From an uncultured Prevotellaceae bacterium (GTDB taxonomy: Bacteria; Bacteroidota; Bacteroidia; Bacteroidales; Bacteroidaceae), in contig OMXX01000015.1 of assembly GCA_900315105.1 (NCBI GenBank), forward strand, positions 9,315 through 73,314: a stretch of DNA of 64,000 bases, in the 5' to 3' direction. A program made the translations under genes and the position numbers. A model generated the notes under the pieces. It ran no database searches. It saw nothing but the letters and a program-made list of their open reading frames with translations, and was not told where the DNA came from. Below, piece after piece: positions 42,994 to 50,907 of this stretch; the stretch's first letter is position 1; the number at the start of each line of letters is the position of its first letter.

Positions 42994-45360
42994 TTAATTA
43001 TAAAAATTCCATGAAATACCGAGACGAAATACTCTTTCGTTCATCGGATAGTGCGGTACGGTGAAATACTGCATATTGCCCTGTCCCGCATTGACGTGAC
43101 TCATCATCGCGAAGAATCTGCATCCCTTGAGCACGAAGTTGGCATACACGTCAACGAATGGATAGTTGCCTATCTTTTTCCTTACTTCCGTGTCGGGGTT
43201 TGTCTGAACAGCGAATTGTGCGAGTCCCGGCACATATTCAGGAGCATAGTACCTTGTGAAGTATGTTACAGCCGCTCCGAAATGACACTTCAGCACCTTT
43301 GCAATCTTGAAATCAATATACAGATTGCTCCATACATTGAGCTTCGGCAATGGAAGTACATCATCCTGCTTGCAAAACTGGTATGTGACACGGTTCTCCC
43401 AGTTGAGGATTCCTGCCTTGAAGTTCTGTTCAAGCTCTGCGGTCACGACATTCACATCGTTACTTGACTGAAGCACATCGGCCCAGTGGTTTATCTGCAA
43501 TTTTGCTTCCGAGAGCTCGTGGCCGGTTGCCAGATACGTATAGCTCTTGATGTTGTCAACTCCTATGCGGAGTGATGTCTTTGTCCTCGGGAATGATACG
43601 GCACCGCCTATGTGCGTATGCTTCTGCTTGTTGAAATTCTGATGATTCCACGAATAGTACCTGCCTTGATACTCCGTAAGGAAGAAATCAGGAGCAAGGG
43701 AATGGTAGAAGCCTTCCATATCCACACGTACCGTATCTCCGAAGATCGGCACGTTGACATCAGCCGTTCCGTCGATGGTTAAATCAGCGGTCATGTCATC
43801 AGCATCACTTTTGACGCAATAGCTTACCTGGACATCGTAATGGAGAGTAGTGCCGAGTGTCTTGGTGAGCTGTCCGCCAATATAGAAGCTGCTCTCGTCA
43901 CTCTTGGTTCCAACATACTCATATCTGCCATAATTGTGGGTGGCAAAAGCCTTGAGTCCGGCAGGAACATACTTGTTGAAACCTTCGAGCAGGGCAATAG
44001 CAAATGTATTCTCAACCTTGGTATAGTTTGCCACATCCATTATACTATCAATTCCCACGCCCAGATTTTTCCAATATACAGAATCACCATAGGAGGCCTG
44101 ATAGTAATTGGCTGGAGTTCTGTAGGCAATGTAGTTACGTGTATGCCTATCCACTGATGCCGTATGGATGAAACTTGTAACAGGCACATATTCATCCTTG
44201 AGCCATGAAGTATCCTCTGCTTCCTTCGTCTTGGCAGCAATAAGAGAGTCAGCCATCGCCTCATTATCTACGCTGATACGGCCAGCAGAAGCCGTAGAAA
44301 GAGTGTCACTTGGCAGGTCACCTTCTATCTTCGCATCAGCAGGGCGACCGGTCAATGTCTCATTAACACGTCCTTTCGCATCCACATCGCCACTCTCACG
44401 CTTCTCGCGATCCTCAGCCTCCTTACGTGCAGCCATAGCGAATTTCTTTGCCTCGATCTCCATTTTTGTCATAGGCACCTTGCGGTAGAAACCCACGCTA
44501 TAGCGATGCGTCAGGAAGAAGTGCAGCGCGTTGTTCTTATTCCAGTTTGACGACAGGTTAGTAGGTATCTCCGTCGAGATGTACGAGTCTGTAAAATTCG
44601 ACGGGTTAGTGATATACTGGTCATCGGTAATACCGCCATTTTCTGTATTCTTCATATGGTCGGTAGAGAACGCGAAATGAGCCTGATATCGCTCACCAAG
44701 ATATGATGTCCAGAGAGTATAGTCGAACAATGCAGTAGACTGGGAATTGTAATAGCCACGTCCGTACATATAGTTGAACTTCATTCCGAATCCCAATCGC
44801 TTATTCACATTAGATGCGAACAGAAGCTTGAAATAATCCTCTCCGTCCGTACGGTCACCACAAGTGTAGAAATTGAGACTTGTTATCGGTGAGAGCGTGT
44901 TGGTGAAACGGAGGTTCTCTATCGGTGTGAGGAAGAAATCGAACGCATCAGTAAACAGGAATGCCGGTATATGCGAACGGTCCATAAAGATACGGTTCAG
45001 GCGAGGAGCACCGAGGTTTCCAGTAGTGTTGTACTCTCCATGCATACCTGAGGTAAACACCGTATTCATGAAGAGATGCTGAAGCGTATCCCTCTCCACG
45101 GGGATGCGATCACCGAAAAGAGGATCCACCGTCCAGACATACATTCCACGAGGTATTTCCTTCTTTTCCTTTCCTTCTTCCTTTCCCTTAGTCTTTTTGT
45201 TCGGGTTGAAGGTATTGGTATTGGCATCAAACTCATTATACGGATTATCTATGTCATCATAACGATTATCATTATCCAAGCCACGATAATTAACATCCTG
45301 GGCATGAATAAGAGTCAATGCCATTATATTGAGAACTATGACCGAGAGATATCTCTTCAT
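42994..45360 (-). CDS. Putative outer-membrane porin (PF14121-like)
   Basis: A 788-residue outer-membrane beta-barrel protein starting MKRYLSVIVLNIMALTLIHA (ATG at 45360; the two codons before it start with TTG). Residues about 75-150 (DPLFGDRIPVERDTLQHLFM, then TTGNLGAPRLNRIFMDRS) are the conserved beginning of Bacteroidetes Porin_10 proteins. Residues about 300-395 form a charged insert (AMAARKEAEDREKRESGDVD), probably a periplasmic or surface loop. The remainder alternates aromatic strands and the C-terminus ends with ERVFRLGISWNFYN, typical of a final barrel strand. It may supply galactosides to galM/galK, judging only by position. Confidence 0.85.
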   Translation of the reverse strand: MKRYLSVIVLNIMALTLIHAQDVNYRGLDNDNRYDDIDNPYNEFDANTNTFNPNKKTKGKEEGKEKKEIPRGMYVWTVDPLFGDRIPVERDTLQHLFMNTVFTSGMHGEYNTTGNLGAPRLNRIFMDRSHIPAFLFTDAFDFFLTPIENLRFTNTLSPITSLNFYTCGDRTDGEDYFKLLFASNVNKRLGFGMKFNYMYGRGYYNSQSTALFDYTLWTSYLGERYQAHFAFSTDHMKNTENGGITDDQYITNPSNFTDSYISTEIPTNLSSNWNKNNALHFFLTHRYSVGFYRKVPMTKMEIEAKKFAMAARKEAEDREKRESGDVDAKGRVNETLTGRPADAKIEGDLPSDTLSTASAGRISVDNEAMADSLIAAKTKEAEDTSWLKDEYVPVTSFIHTASVDRHTRNYIAYRTPANYYQASYGDSVYWKNLGVGIDSIMDVANYTKVENTFAIALLEGFNKYVPAGLKAFATHNYGRYEYVGTKSDESSFYIGGQLTKTLGTTLHYDVQVSYCVKSDADDMTADLTIDGTADVNVPIFGDTVRVDMEGFYHSLAPDFFLTEYQGRYYSWNHQNFNKQKHTHIGGAVSFPRTKTSLRIGVDNIKSYTYLATGHELSEAKLQINHWADVLQSSNDVNVVTAELEQNFKAGILNWENRVTYQFCKQDDVLPLPKLNVWSNLYIDFKIAKVLKCHFGAAVTYFTRYYAPEYVPGLAQFAVQTNPDTEVRKKIGNYPFVDVYANFVLKGCRFFAMMSHVNAGQGNMQYFTVPHYPMNERVFRLGISWNFYN

Positions 45361-45373
45361 CAACAAGTATTAT

Positions 45374-45631
45374 CTATTTCTTCACAAATCGCAGGGCACA
45401 CTCCGCCATCTTGAAAGCCATGGCTATGATAAACACCACTATACCCATAGCTTCATTTCCCTTGAAATACATATAGGCACCTATCACGCCTAAGACCATA
45501 AACAAGACATTGAAAATCTGGCGAAGCATAAAGAAAGAGCCCCTACCATCTTCCGGCTTACGGTGATGACGTTCCGGACGTTTGGCAAGAGTTACCTCCT
45601 CTTCTTCTGCGAAATTTTTGATTTCTTCCAT
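45374..45631 (-). CDS. Small two-helix membrane protein
   Basis: An 85-residue protein with a charged N-terminus (KNFAEEEEVTLAKRPERHHR) and two hydrophobic segments (IFNVLFMVLGVIGAYMYFKG and GIVVFIIAMAFKMAECALRF). No family recognised; small proteins of this type are common in Bacteroidales. It lies 8 bp after the DUF4468 gene and 13 bp before the porin start, so it is translated from the same operon. Confidence 0.8.
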   Translation of the reverse strand: MEEIKNFAEEEEVTLAKRPERHHRKPEDGRGSFFMLRQIFNVLFMVLGVIGAYMYFKGNEAMGIVVFIIAMAFKMAECALRFVKK

Positions 45632-45639
45632 TAAAGTAT

Positions 45640-46269
45640 TTATTTAAGAGAGAGTTCAAACCGCTTGAGAATCTTCTCCATACGGTCTATTGTACAGATG
45701 CGGAACTTCTTTGTACCACCTTTGGTAAAACCAGTTCCCTTCTTGTTGAATGCCACCTTGTCGGATATCATTTCCTCTGCGGTGTAATGTGCCTCTGTAG
45801 GGCGTCCTTCCTCGTAGTGGTAGCTGATATTGGTGATAATCACCTTGCATTCTCCGTCAGTACACTCGACAGACACAGCATAGTTCATCTTTGTCTTGTC
45901 AAGAGAAAATGCCTTATCGCTGAACACGAGCCATTCCTGTGCACGGGCGAGAATCTTATGTCCTATACGGTCAACAACGGCAAGAGTGGATTTCTCTGTC
46001 TGCTCCTCACCCTCTACAAGGGAACTGAAATATGAAAGAGCCATTTCGTAAACCTTGTCAGCTGGCATACCTTCCACTTTATAGGTCTTTTCCCATGTCA
46101 CCTTGCCATTAACCTCCGGTACCCCACCCTGCATATACTTAGCAGGTATTTCCTTGTCCTTACGCTCGAAAAGGGCACGGCGCTGGGTTCGCTCCCCATC
46201 GGATGTTCCCTGAGCACTTGCGGAAAGTGTAGTTGCAAGGATGAATATGAATGCTACAAACTTTTTCAT
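45640..46269 (-). CDS. DUF4468 (TBP-like fold) secreted protein
   Basis: A 209-residue protein. The ATG at 46269 gives the signal peptide MKKFVAFIFILATTLSASAQ; two upstream codons beginning with TTG are less likely. Residues about 60-150 (VTWEKTYKVEGMPADKVYEM and DKTKMNYAVSVECTDGECKV) match the DUF4468 domain with a TBP-like fold. The function is unknown; homologues are periplasmic or surface-associated. It is the first gene of the probable operon through the porin, galM and galK. Confidence 0.85.
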   Translation of the reverse strand: MKKFVAFIFILATTLSASAQGTSDGERTQRRALFERKDKEIPAKYMQGGVPEVNGKVTWEKTYKVEGMPADKVYEMALSYFSSLVEGEEQTEKSTLAVVDRIGHKILARAQEWLVFSDKAFSLDKTKMNYAVSVECTDGECKVIITNISYHYEEGRPTEAHYTAEEMISDKVAFNKKGTGFTKGGTKKFRICTIDRMEKILKRFELSLK

Positions 46270-46368
46270 TTCCAATATTTTAAGTAAAGTGTAGAGTGTA
46301 ATGTATAATATTGACAGCTTTAATCGCTAAACACTAAACTCTAATCACAAAACTATGAATTATGACTG

Positions 46369-46376
46369 CAAAGATA
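46369..46376 (-). promoter_or_regulatory. Promoter -7 box of the DUF4468-porin-gal operon
   Basis: TATCTTTG on the minus strand lies about 100 bp before the DUF4468 start. Confidence 0.6.
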
Positions 46377-46413
46377 ATAAAAAAAGTAGAATGAAAGTAT
46401 GTTTAAGCATTAT

Positions 46414-47160
46414 TTAACATTGTACGACTTCCATTGTCATGGAAATATCGGTCTTAGGTCTGTCGCCTGATGCCGTTGCCGTATTCTGGATTTTCTCCAC
46501 CACGTCAAGACCGCTTTCCACCTCACCGAATACGGTGTATTGATTATCGAGGAATGGAGTACCGCCGACAGTTGTGTATGCCTCTATCTGCTCAGGAGTG
46601 AACTCCGGCTTGGGTTTCTCTGCGCATATCGCCTTTGTCTCAGCAATAAGCTCGTCCTGCAACTCCTGTAAGCCTGCCTGATCGCGATTACGGCGGAGAT
46701 CCATGATCTTTGCACGGTTTTCTGCAACAAGGTTATTGAAGACCGCCTGTTCCTGCTGCATTCCCATCTGACGCTCCATCTGCTTGAGTTCCTGCGGTTT
46801 GTATGTCTTTCCCCATACGATATAGAACTGTGAACCGCTGCTCTCACGCTTAGGATTCACCTCATCACCCTGACGGGCAGCAGAGAGGGCACCACGCTTG
46901 TGGAAGAGCTGTGGATATACGAACTCGGCAGGAACGGTATAGCCAGGACCGCCCGTTCCGAGCATCTTGCCGGCAGGTGCTTCCTTACTGTTAGGATCGC
47001 CCCCCTGAATCATGAAGTCCTTGATGACACGATGGAAAAGAGTGCCGTCATAATAGCCTTCCTTTGCCAGTTTTATGAAGTTATCTCGATGCTTTGGAGT
47101 CTCGTCGTAAAGGCGAACGATGATTTCGCCCTCAGTTGTATTGATCTTTATCTTTGTCAT
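46414..47160 (-). CDS. Cyclophilin-type peptidyl-prolyl isomerase
   Basis: A 248-residue isomerase that catalyses cis-trans isomerisation of X-Pro bonds. The cyclophilin core is split: YDGTLFHRVIKDFMIQGGDP near residue 37 and SSGSQFYIVWGKTY near residue 108 come before, and GGTPFLDNQYTVFGEVESG near residue 197 after, a helical insert of about 75 residues (QMERQMGMQQEQAVFNNLVA), a Bacteroidetes peculiarity. There is no signal peptide, so it should be cytosolic. Monocistronic on the minus strand. Confidence 0.95.
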   Translation of the reverse strand: MTKIKINTTEGEIIVRLYDETPKHRDNFIKLAKEGYYDGTLFHRVIKDFMIQGGDPNSKEAPAGKMLGTGGPGYTVPAEFVYPQLFHKRGALSAARQGDEVNPKRESSGSQFYIVWGKTYKPQELKQMERQMGMQQEQAVFNNLVAENRAKIMDLRRNRDQAGLQELQDELIAETKAICAEKPKPEFTPEQIEAYTTVGGTPFLDNQYTVFGEVESGLDVVEKIQNTATASGDRPKTDISMTMEVVQC

Positions 47161-47249
47161 TACGCTTGTTTTTTATGCAAAAGTAATTAAATATTTTGAA
47201 TATCCCAAGAAAAAAAGCCACTTTTTCCGTTTAAGGTCAAAAGCAGGCT

Positions 47250-47383
47250 CGCTATACCTTCGCTATTCCACCGTTCTTCCTTCGCTCTTCCTCCGCTGAT
47301 CCTCCGTACCAAAGTCGGTGCAAAGTCGGTGCAAAGTCGGTGAAGGAGCGTTCTTAGAGCGAATCGAAAGCGGGGGCATATCG
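47250..47383. repeat. 11-bp-periodic element with 13 phased CpG steps, copy B
   Basis: CG dinucleotides stand at 47250 + 11n for n = 0 to 12 without a miss. The left part reads CTTCGCTCTTC and CTCCGCTGATC units, the middle has three AGTCGGTGCAA-type units, and the right part GAGCGTTCTTA and GAGCGAATCGA units. It is the longest in-phase member of the family. It occupies the 269-bp gap between a minus-strand membrane protein gene and the cyclophilin gene. Confidence 0.9.
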
Positions 47384-47429
47384 AGTTTTGTTAGAGGATG
47401 AGCTTACCTTCTTCGGAAAGACAAGTTAG

Positions 47430-47852
47430 CTACCGAAAAAGATTAACAAAGAAATCATACCCAACCCCAGAAAGATTATAACGATTAATCATATAATTCG
47501 AACAGAAAGTTGCAGGTATTATCAAAATAAGACCAATTATTAATATCAACGAAAAAAGTCCGTCAGAAATTAATTTATCCGCTCTACAATTAGAGAAAGT
47601 ATCCTTCAAATACCATCCTCTATTGAGATATCTGATTGTTATAAATATCAAAATAAAAATGCCGTACAAGAGATATAGAATAAATACTCGCAGATCAGCC
47701 TTACAGAATATCTTACTCCAAACAAGAAGCGGCAAATGTAAAAGCCAAAGCCATACTGATAAGCCAAAAACAGTACGACTTGTTTCCTGACGGCCCCAAT
47801 ACCTTACGTTTGCCCAAAAGAGCCTATAATAGAGATAATCTAATAACCTCAT
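47430..47852 (-). CDS. Hypothetical four-helix membrane protein
   Basis: A 140-residue protein with four probable transmembrane helices (for example VFGLSVWLWLLHLPLLVW, FILYLLYGIFILIFITI and LFSLILIIGLILIIPATF). The N-terminal RLLDYLYYRLFWANVRYWGR is basic-aromatic, as in many small Bacteroidales membrane proteins. No family is recognised. It is monocistronic and divergent from the kinase/AraC fusion gene. Confidence 0.75.
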   Translation of the reverse strand: MRLLDYLYYRLFWANVRYWGRQETSRTVFGLSVWLWLLHLPLLVWSKIFCKADLRVFILYLLYGIFILIFITIRYLNRGWYLKDTFSNCRADKLISDGLFSLILIIGLILIIPATFCSNYMINRYNLSGVGYDFFVNLFR

Positions 47853-47939
47853 AATTATTCAGTTGTTTTTGATTCAAAGGACAAAAGTAAATAAAAATTC
47901 CCATACAGCCAAATGATTTATGCAAAAAACCGTGTGGCA

Positions 47940-47971
47940 TTTGGAGTTATCATATTTTTTTCTTAATTTTG
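47940..47971 (+). promoter_or_regulatory. Promoter of the kinase/AraC fusion gene
   Basis: TTTG (47940-47943), a 20-bp spacer and TAATTTTG (47964-47971) match the consensus. The box ends 8 bp before the GTG at 47980, implying a leaderless or nearly leaderless message. Confidence 0.8.
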
Positions 47972-47979
47972 CGCCCGAC

Positions 47980-49050
47980 GTGAAGATAATAACCCCTATA
48001 TTGACAATTTCTGGTTCTGACGGCATTGGTTCATCAGGAATTCAGGCAGACATCAAGACTATCACAAGTCTTGGTGGGGATGCTATGACCGTTATTACGT
48101 GTATGGCTCTCAACGATGGAAAGGGTATGAAATGGCATAGGCTTCACAAGGATGTCATAGCGGATCAGGCAAGGACGATAATGGAAACTATGCATCCAAA
48201 GGCAACTAAGATAGGACTCATACATAATCATGAGACGATAAAGGCATTAAGGAACGAGGTTATCGGTTGCAGGAGAATAGTATGCGCCCCAGGTATATTC
48301 TCGTCTGACGGCTCGCAACTTATTGACGATGAATCCATTAAAGCAATCATCACTTATCTTATACCAGAATCAACGTTGCTTATGCTGAGATGCAATGAGG
48401 CAGAGAAAATTCTTGGCAAGAAGATAACATCAGATGACGATATGCTGAAAGCTGCCAAGAAACTGAAAGAGCTGGGAGCAGAATGGGTGATGCTTCGTGG
48501 AGGACAACTGGCGGAAGGTCGCCTCACAGCCCTACTCTATGGCGAAGGCACAGAGCATTTCTTCACGTCATACAACATTCAGGGATGGAAAAAGCATGGT
48601 GTAGGTAGTGCCTTGTCTGCTGCCATTACTACCCGACTCGGCATGGGTGATGATGTTCCTACAGCCATAAAGAATGCCCATGAATACGTTCATAGCTGTG
48701 TGGTATATGCAGTTAGCGATGAGAAACAGAGCCTTCGTGCAAAAGACATTTATAATGAGTTCATTAGTATCGTGGCTGAGTTTTATAAGAAAGAGCACAG
48801 CGTTGCCTTCTATGCCGACAAGCTCAACATCACGACGAGGTATCTGTCTCAGGTCACAGACAAGACAGTTGGAATATCGCCAAAACAGGTTATTTCAAAC
48901 TACCTTATTAATGAAGCCAAGATACTTCTCAGTAATTCAAGGCTCACTATTCAGGAAATATCCAATCGTCTCGGATTCTCCTCTCAGACAATGTTCTGCA
49001 AGTTCTTCAAGGGGCGGGAGAAGTATACACCAACAGAATATAGGAGATGA
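47980..49050 (+). CDS. ThiD/PdxK-like kinase domain fused to an AraC-type DNA-binding domain
   Basis: A 356-residue protein from the GTG at 47980 (reading KIITPILTISGSDGIGSSGI). A longer frame from 47920 would pass through a consensus promoter, so I reject it. Residues 1 to about 250 are a ribokinase-fold HMP/pyridoxal kinase: GSDGIGSSGIQADIKTITSL near residue 10, AEWVMLRGGQLAEGRLTAL near residue 165, and KKHGVGSALSAAITTRL near residue 205, where the family has the G-x-G-D catalytic Asp but here reads GVGSAL. Residues about 260-356 are a tandem HTH: FYADKLNITTRYLSQVTDKT and IQEISNRLGFSSQTMFCKFF. The gene precedes pdxS-pdxT and probably senses a B6 vitamer or HMP to control them (inferred). 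Confidence 0.88.
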   Translation: MKIITPILTISGSDGIGSSGIQADIKTITSLGGDAMTVITCMALNDGKGMKWHRLHKDVIADQARTIMETMHPKATKIGLIHNHETIKALRNEVIGCRRIVCAPGIFSSDGSQLIDDESIKAIITYLIPESTLLMLRCNEAEKILGKKITSDDDMLKAAKKLKELGAEWVMLRGGQLAEGRLTALLYGEGTEHFFTSYNIQGWKKHGVGSALSAAITTRLGMGDDVPTAIKNAHEYVHSCVVYAVSDEKQSLRAKDIYNEFISIVAEFYKKEHSVAFYADKLNITTRYLSQVTDKTVGISPKQVISNYLINEAKILLSNSRLTIQEISNRLGFSSQTMFCKFFKGREKYTPTEYRR

Positions 49051-49068
49051 TAGTCGCTTGTCATTTTC

Positions 49069-49096
49069 GGAACACTATTTTACTATACAGGAACAG
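49069..49096 (+). promoter_or_regulatory. Candidate AraC-type operator upstream of pdxS
   Basis: GGAACA occurs at 49069-49074 and again at 49090-49095, 21 bp apart (two helical turns) and in the same orientation, ending 4 bp before the -33 box. An inverted GTTCC follows at 49107-49111. This is the geometry of tandem AraC half-sites. Confidence 0.45.
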
Positions 49097-49099
49097 ACT

Positions 49100-49131
49100 T
49101 TTGTCCGTTCCTTTTTTTGTATCTACCTTTG
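49100..49131 (+). promoter_or_regulatory. pdxS promoter
   Basis: TTTG (49100-49103), a 20-bp spacer and TACCTTTG (49124-49131) form a full promoter with a leader of about 50 nt. Confidence 0.85.
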
Positions 49132-49186
49132 CAGCCGAAAAAAGATTAAAGAATAAAGTAGAAAGTGTAAAGTATAAAGAAAAAAA

Positions 49187-50059
49187 ATGGAAAATAGAAC
49201 TATTCTCAACCGCAACCTTGCACAGATGCTTAAGGGCGGTGTTATTATGGACGTAACAACTCCAGAACAGGCAAAGATAGCAGAGGCAGCTGGCGCTTGT
49301 GCTGTAATGGCTTTAGAGCGTATCCCAGCTGATATTCGTGCTGCTGGTGGCGTTTCACGCATGAGCGACCCAAAGATGATCAAGGGTATTCAGGAGGCTG
49401 TATCAATCCCTGTAATGGCAAAGGTACGTATCGGACATTTCGTAGAGGCACAGATTCTTGAGGCTATCGAGATTGACTATATAGACGAGAGCGAGGTACT
49501 CAGTCCTGCAGATGATGTATATCATATTGACAAGCGTAAGTTCAACGTGCCTTTCGTTTGTGGCGCAAAGGACCTTGGTGAGGCACTTCGCCGTATAAAC
49601 GAGGGTGCTACGATGATCCGTACAAAGGGCGAGCCTGGTACTGGTGATGTTATTCAGGCTGTCCGTCACATGAGAATGATGCAGAGCGAGATCCGCCGTC
49701 TTGTATCTATGAGCGAGGATGAGCTCTATGAGGCAGCAAAGCAGTTGCGTGTACCTTTCGACCTTGTGCAGTTCGTTCACGAGAATGGCAAGTTGCCTGT
49801 AGTAAACTTCGCAGCAGGTGGTGTTGCTACCCCAGCTGATGCCGCATTGATGATGCAGTTGGGTGCCGAGGGTGTATTCGTAGGTAGCGGTATCTTCAAG
49901 AGCGGAGACCCAGTAAAGCGTGCACAGGCAATCGTAAAAGCAGTTACGAACTACGACAACCCAAAGATTATCGCAGAACTCAGCGAGGATCTTGGCGAGG
50001 CTATGGTAGGTATCAACGAAAGTGAGATAGAACTGCTGATGGCGGAGAGAGGGAAATAA
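49187..50059 (+). CDS. pdxS: Pyridoxal 5'-phosphate synthase subunit PdxS
   Basis: The synthase subunit that makes PLP from ribose 5-phosphate, glyceraldehyde 3-phosphate and ammonia supplied by PdxT. The 290-residue protein is highly conserved: [20 protein letters not shown] near residue 11, [18 protein letters not shown] near residue 45, the first Schiff-base lysine in [11 protein letters not shown] near residue 80 and [11 protein letters not shown] near residue 145 with the second lysine. It is followed by pdxT, but a 137-bp palindromic repeat separates the two genes. Confidence 0.98.
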   Translation: MENRTILNRNLAQMLKGGVIMDVTTPEQAKIAEAAGACAVMALERIPADIRAAGGVSRMSDPKMIKGIQEAVSIPVMAKVRIGHFVEAQILEAIEIDYIDESEVLSPADDVYHIDKRKFNVPFVCGAKDLGEALRRINEGATMIRTKGEPGTGDVIQAVRHMRMMQSEIRRLVSMSEDELYEAAKQLRVPFDLVQFVHENGKLPVVNFAAGGVATPADAALMMQLGAEGVFVGSGIFKSGDPVKRAQAIVKAVTNYDNPKIIAELSEDLGEAMVGINESEIELLMAERGK

Positions 50060-50065
50060 GGAATC

Positions 50066-50202
50066 GGCCCCTCACCCGCCCTATGGGCACCCTCTCCCCA
50101 AGGGGCGAGGGAAAAGTTAGTAACAAACCCAAATAAACAATTAAAGGTAATTTCCCCCCTCGCCCCTTGGGGAGAGGGTGTCCACAGGACGGGTGAGGGG
50201 CT
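50066..50202. repeat. GC-rich palindromic repeat, copy 2, between pdxS and pdxT
   Basis: Outer ends GCCCCTCACCCG and CGGGTGAGGGGC and inner arms CTCTCCCCAAGGGGCGAGG are near-identical to those of the element at 23797-23939. It ends 14 bp before the pdxT ATG. Confidence 0.9.
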
Positions 50203-50216
50203 TTTGGTTAGGCTTT

Positions 50217-50774
50217 ATGATAGCAATATTAGCATTACAGGGAGCATTTGCGGAACATCAGCAGATGCTCAGCAGATTAGGAGAGGAAAGCGTTCTAATA
50301 CGTAACCTTGACGATTGGAACGACTTTATAAAGAATACGGATAAGCGCGGACTTATCATTCCCGGAGGTGAGAGTACGGCAATGATGAGGATAATACGCG
50401 ATGAGAATCTTCTTGAGCCTGTAAGAAAGGCAATTCTTGAGGGTTTGCCCGTCTTCGGCACTTGTGCAGGTCTCATAATGCTCGACTCTGAACATCTCGG
50501 AACAATGGATATCGAGGTAAAGAGAAACGCATACGGCAGACAGCTCGGAAGTTTCTATACACAAGATGAAGTGAAAGGTATAGGCAAAGTGCCAATGACC
50601 TTTATACGAGCACCTTATATCACCGCTGTTAAAGATGGTGTTGAGGTTCTTGCTGAGGTTGATGGCAATATCGTTGCTGCAAGACAAGGCAAGCAACTCG
50701 TTACTTCATTCCACCCGGAATTGAATGAGGATACGAGGATACATGAGTATTTCTTGAAGATGGCTTCGAAATAA
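50217..50774 (+). CDS. pdxT: Pyridoxal 5'-phosphate synthase glutaminase subunit PdxT
   Basis: A 185-residue class-I glutamine amidotransferase that delivers ammonia to PdxS. The start is the ATG at 50217 giving [18 protein letters not shown]; a longer frame would begin inside the palindromic repeat. The nucleophile Cys is in [11 protein letters not shown] near residue 78, the GGES motif in [13 protein letters not shown] near residue 45, and the His/Glu pair in [10 protein letters not shown] near residue 168. All catalytic residues are intact, so the gene is functional despite the inserted repeat. Confidence 0.97.
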   Translation: MIAILALQGAFAEHQQMLSRLGEESVLIRNLDDWNDFIKNTDKRGLIIPGGESTAMMRIIRDENLLEPVRKAILEGLPVFGTCAGLIMLDSEHLGTMDIEVKRNAYGRQLGSFYTQDEVKGIGKVPMTFIRAPYITAVKDGVEVLAEVDGNIVAARQGKQLVTSFHPELNEDTRIHEYFLKMASK

Positions 50775-50779
50775 GTGAA

Positions 50780-50887
50780 AAGTGAAGAGTGAAAAGTGAA
50801 GAATTTAAGTTACAATTTATTGCGAAGGACTGTTATCGACCTTAAATGCAATACAAACTTAAATTCTTCACTTTTCACTCTTCACTT
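50780..50887. repeat. 32-bp perfect inverted repeat between convergent genes
   Basis: The arm at 50780-50811 (GTGAAGAGTGAAAAGTGAAG, then AATTTAAGTT) is the exact reverse complement of 50856-50887. It lies between convergent pdxT and the esterase fusion gene and may terminate both. Related GTGAA-rich segments occur at 34386, 39110 and 40375. Confidence 0.9.
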
Positions 50888-50907
50888 AAGTATTCTTCAC
50901 TCAAATA

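Noticed and set aside
47250..47383. CRISPR array
   Set aside because: The repeat unit is 11 bp with no separate spacers and no cas genes are in the window.
50178..50216. N-terminal extension of pdxT
   Set aside because: The extra codons lie in the palindromic repeat and do not resemble PdxT.
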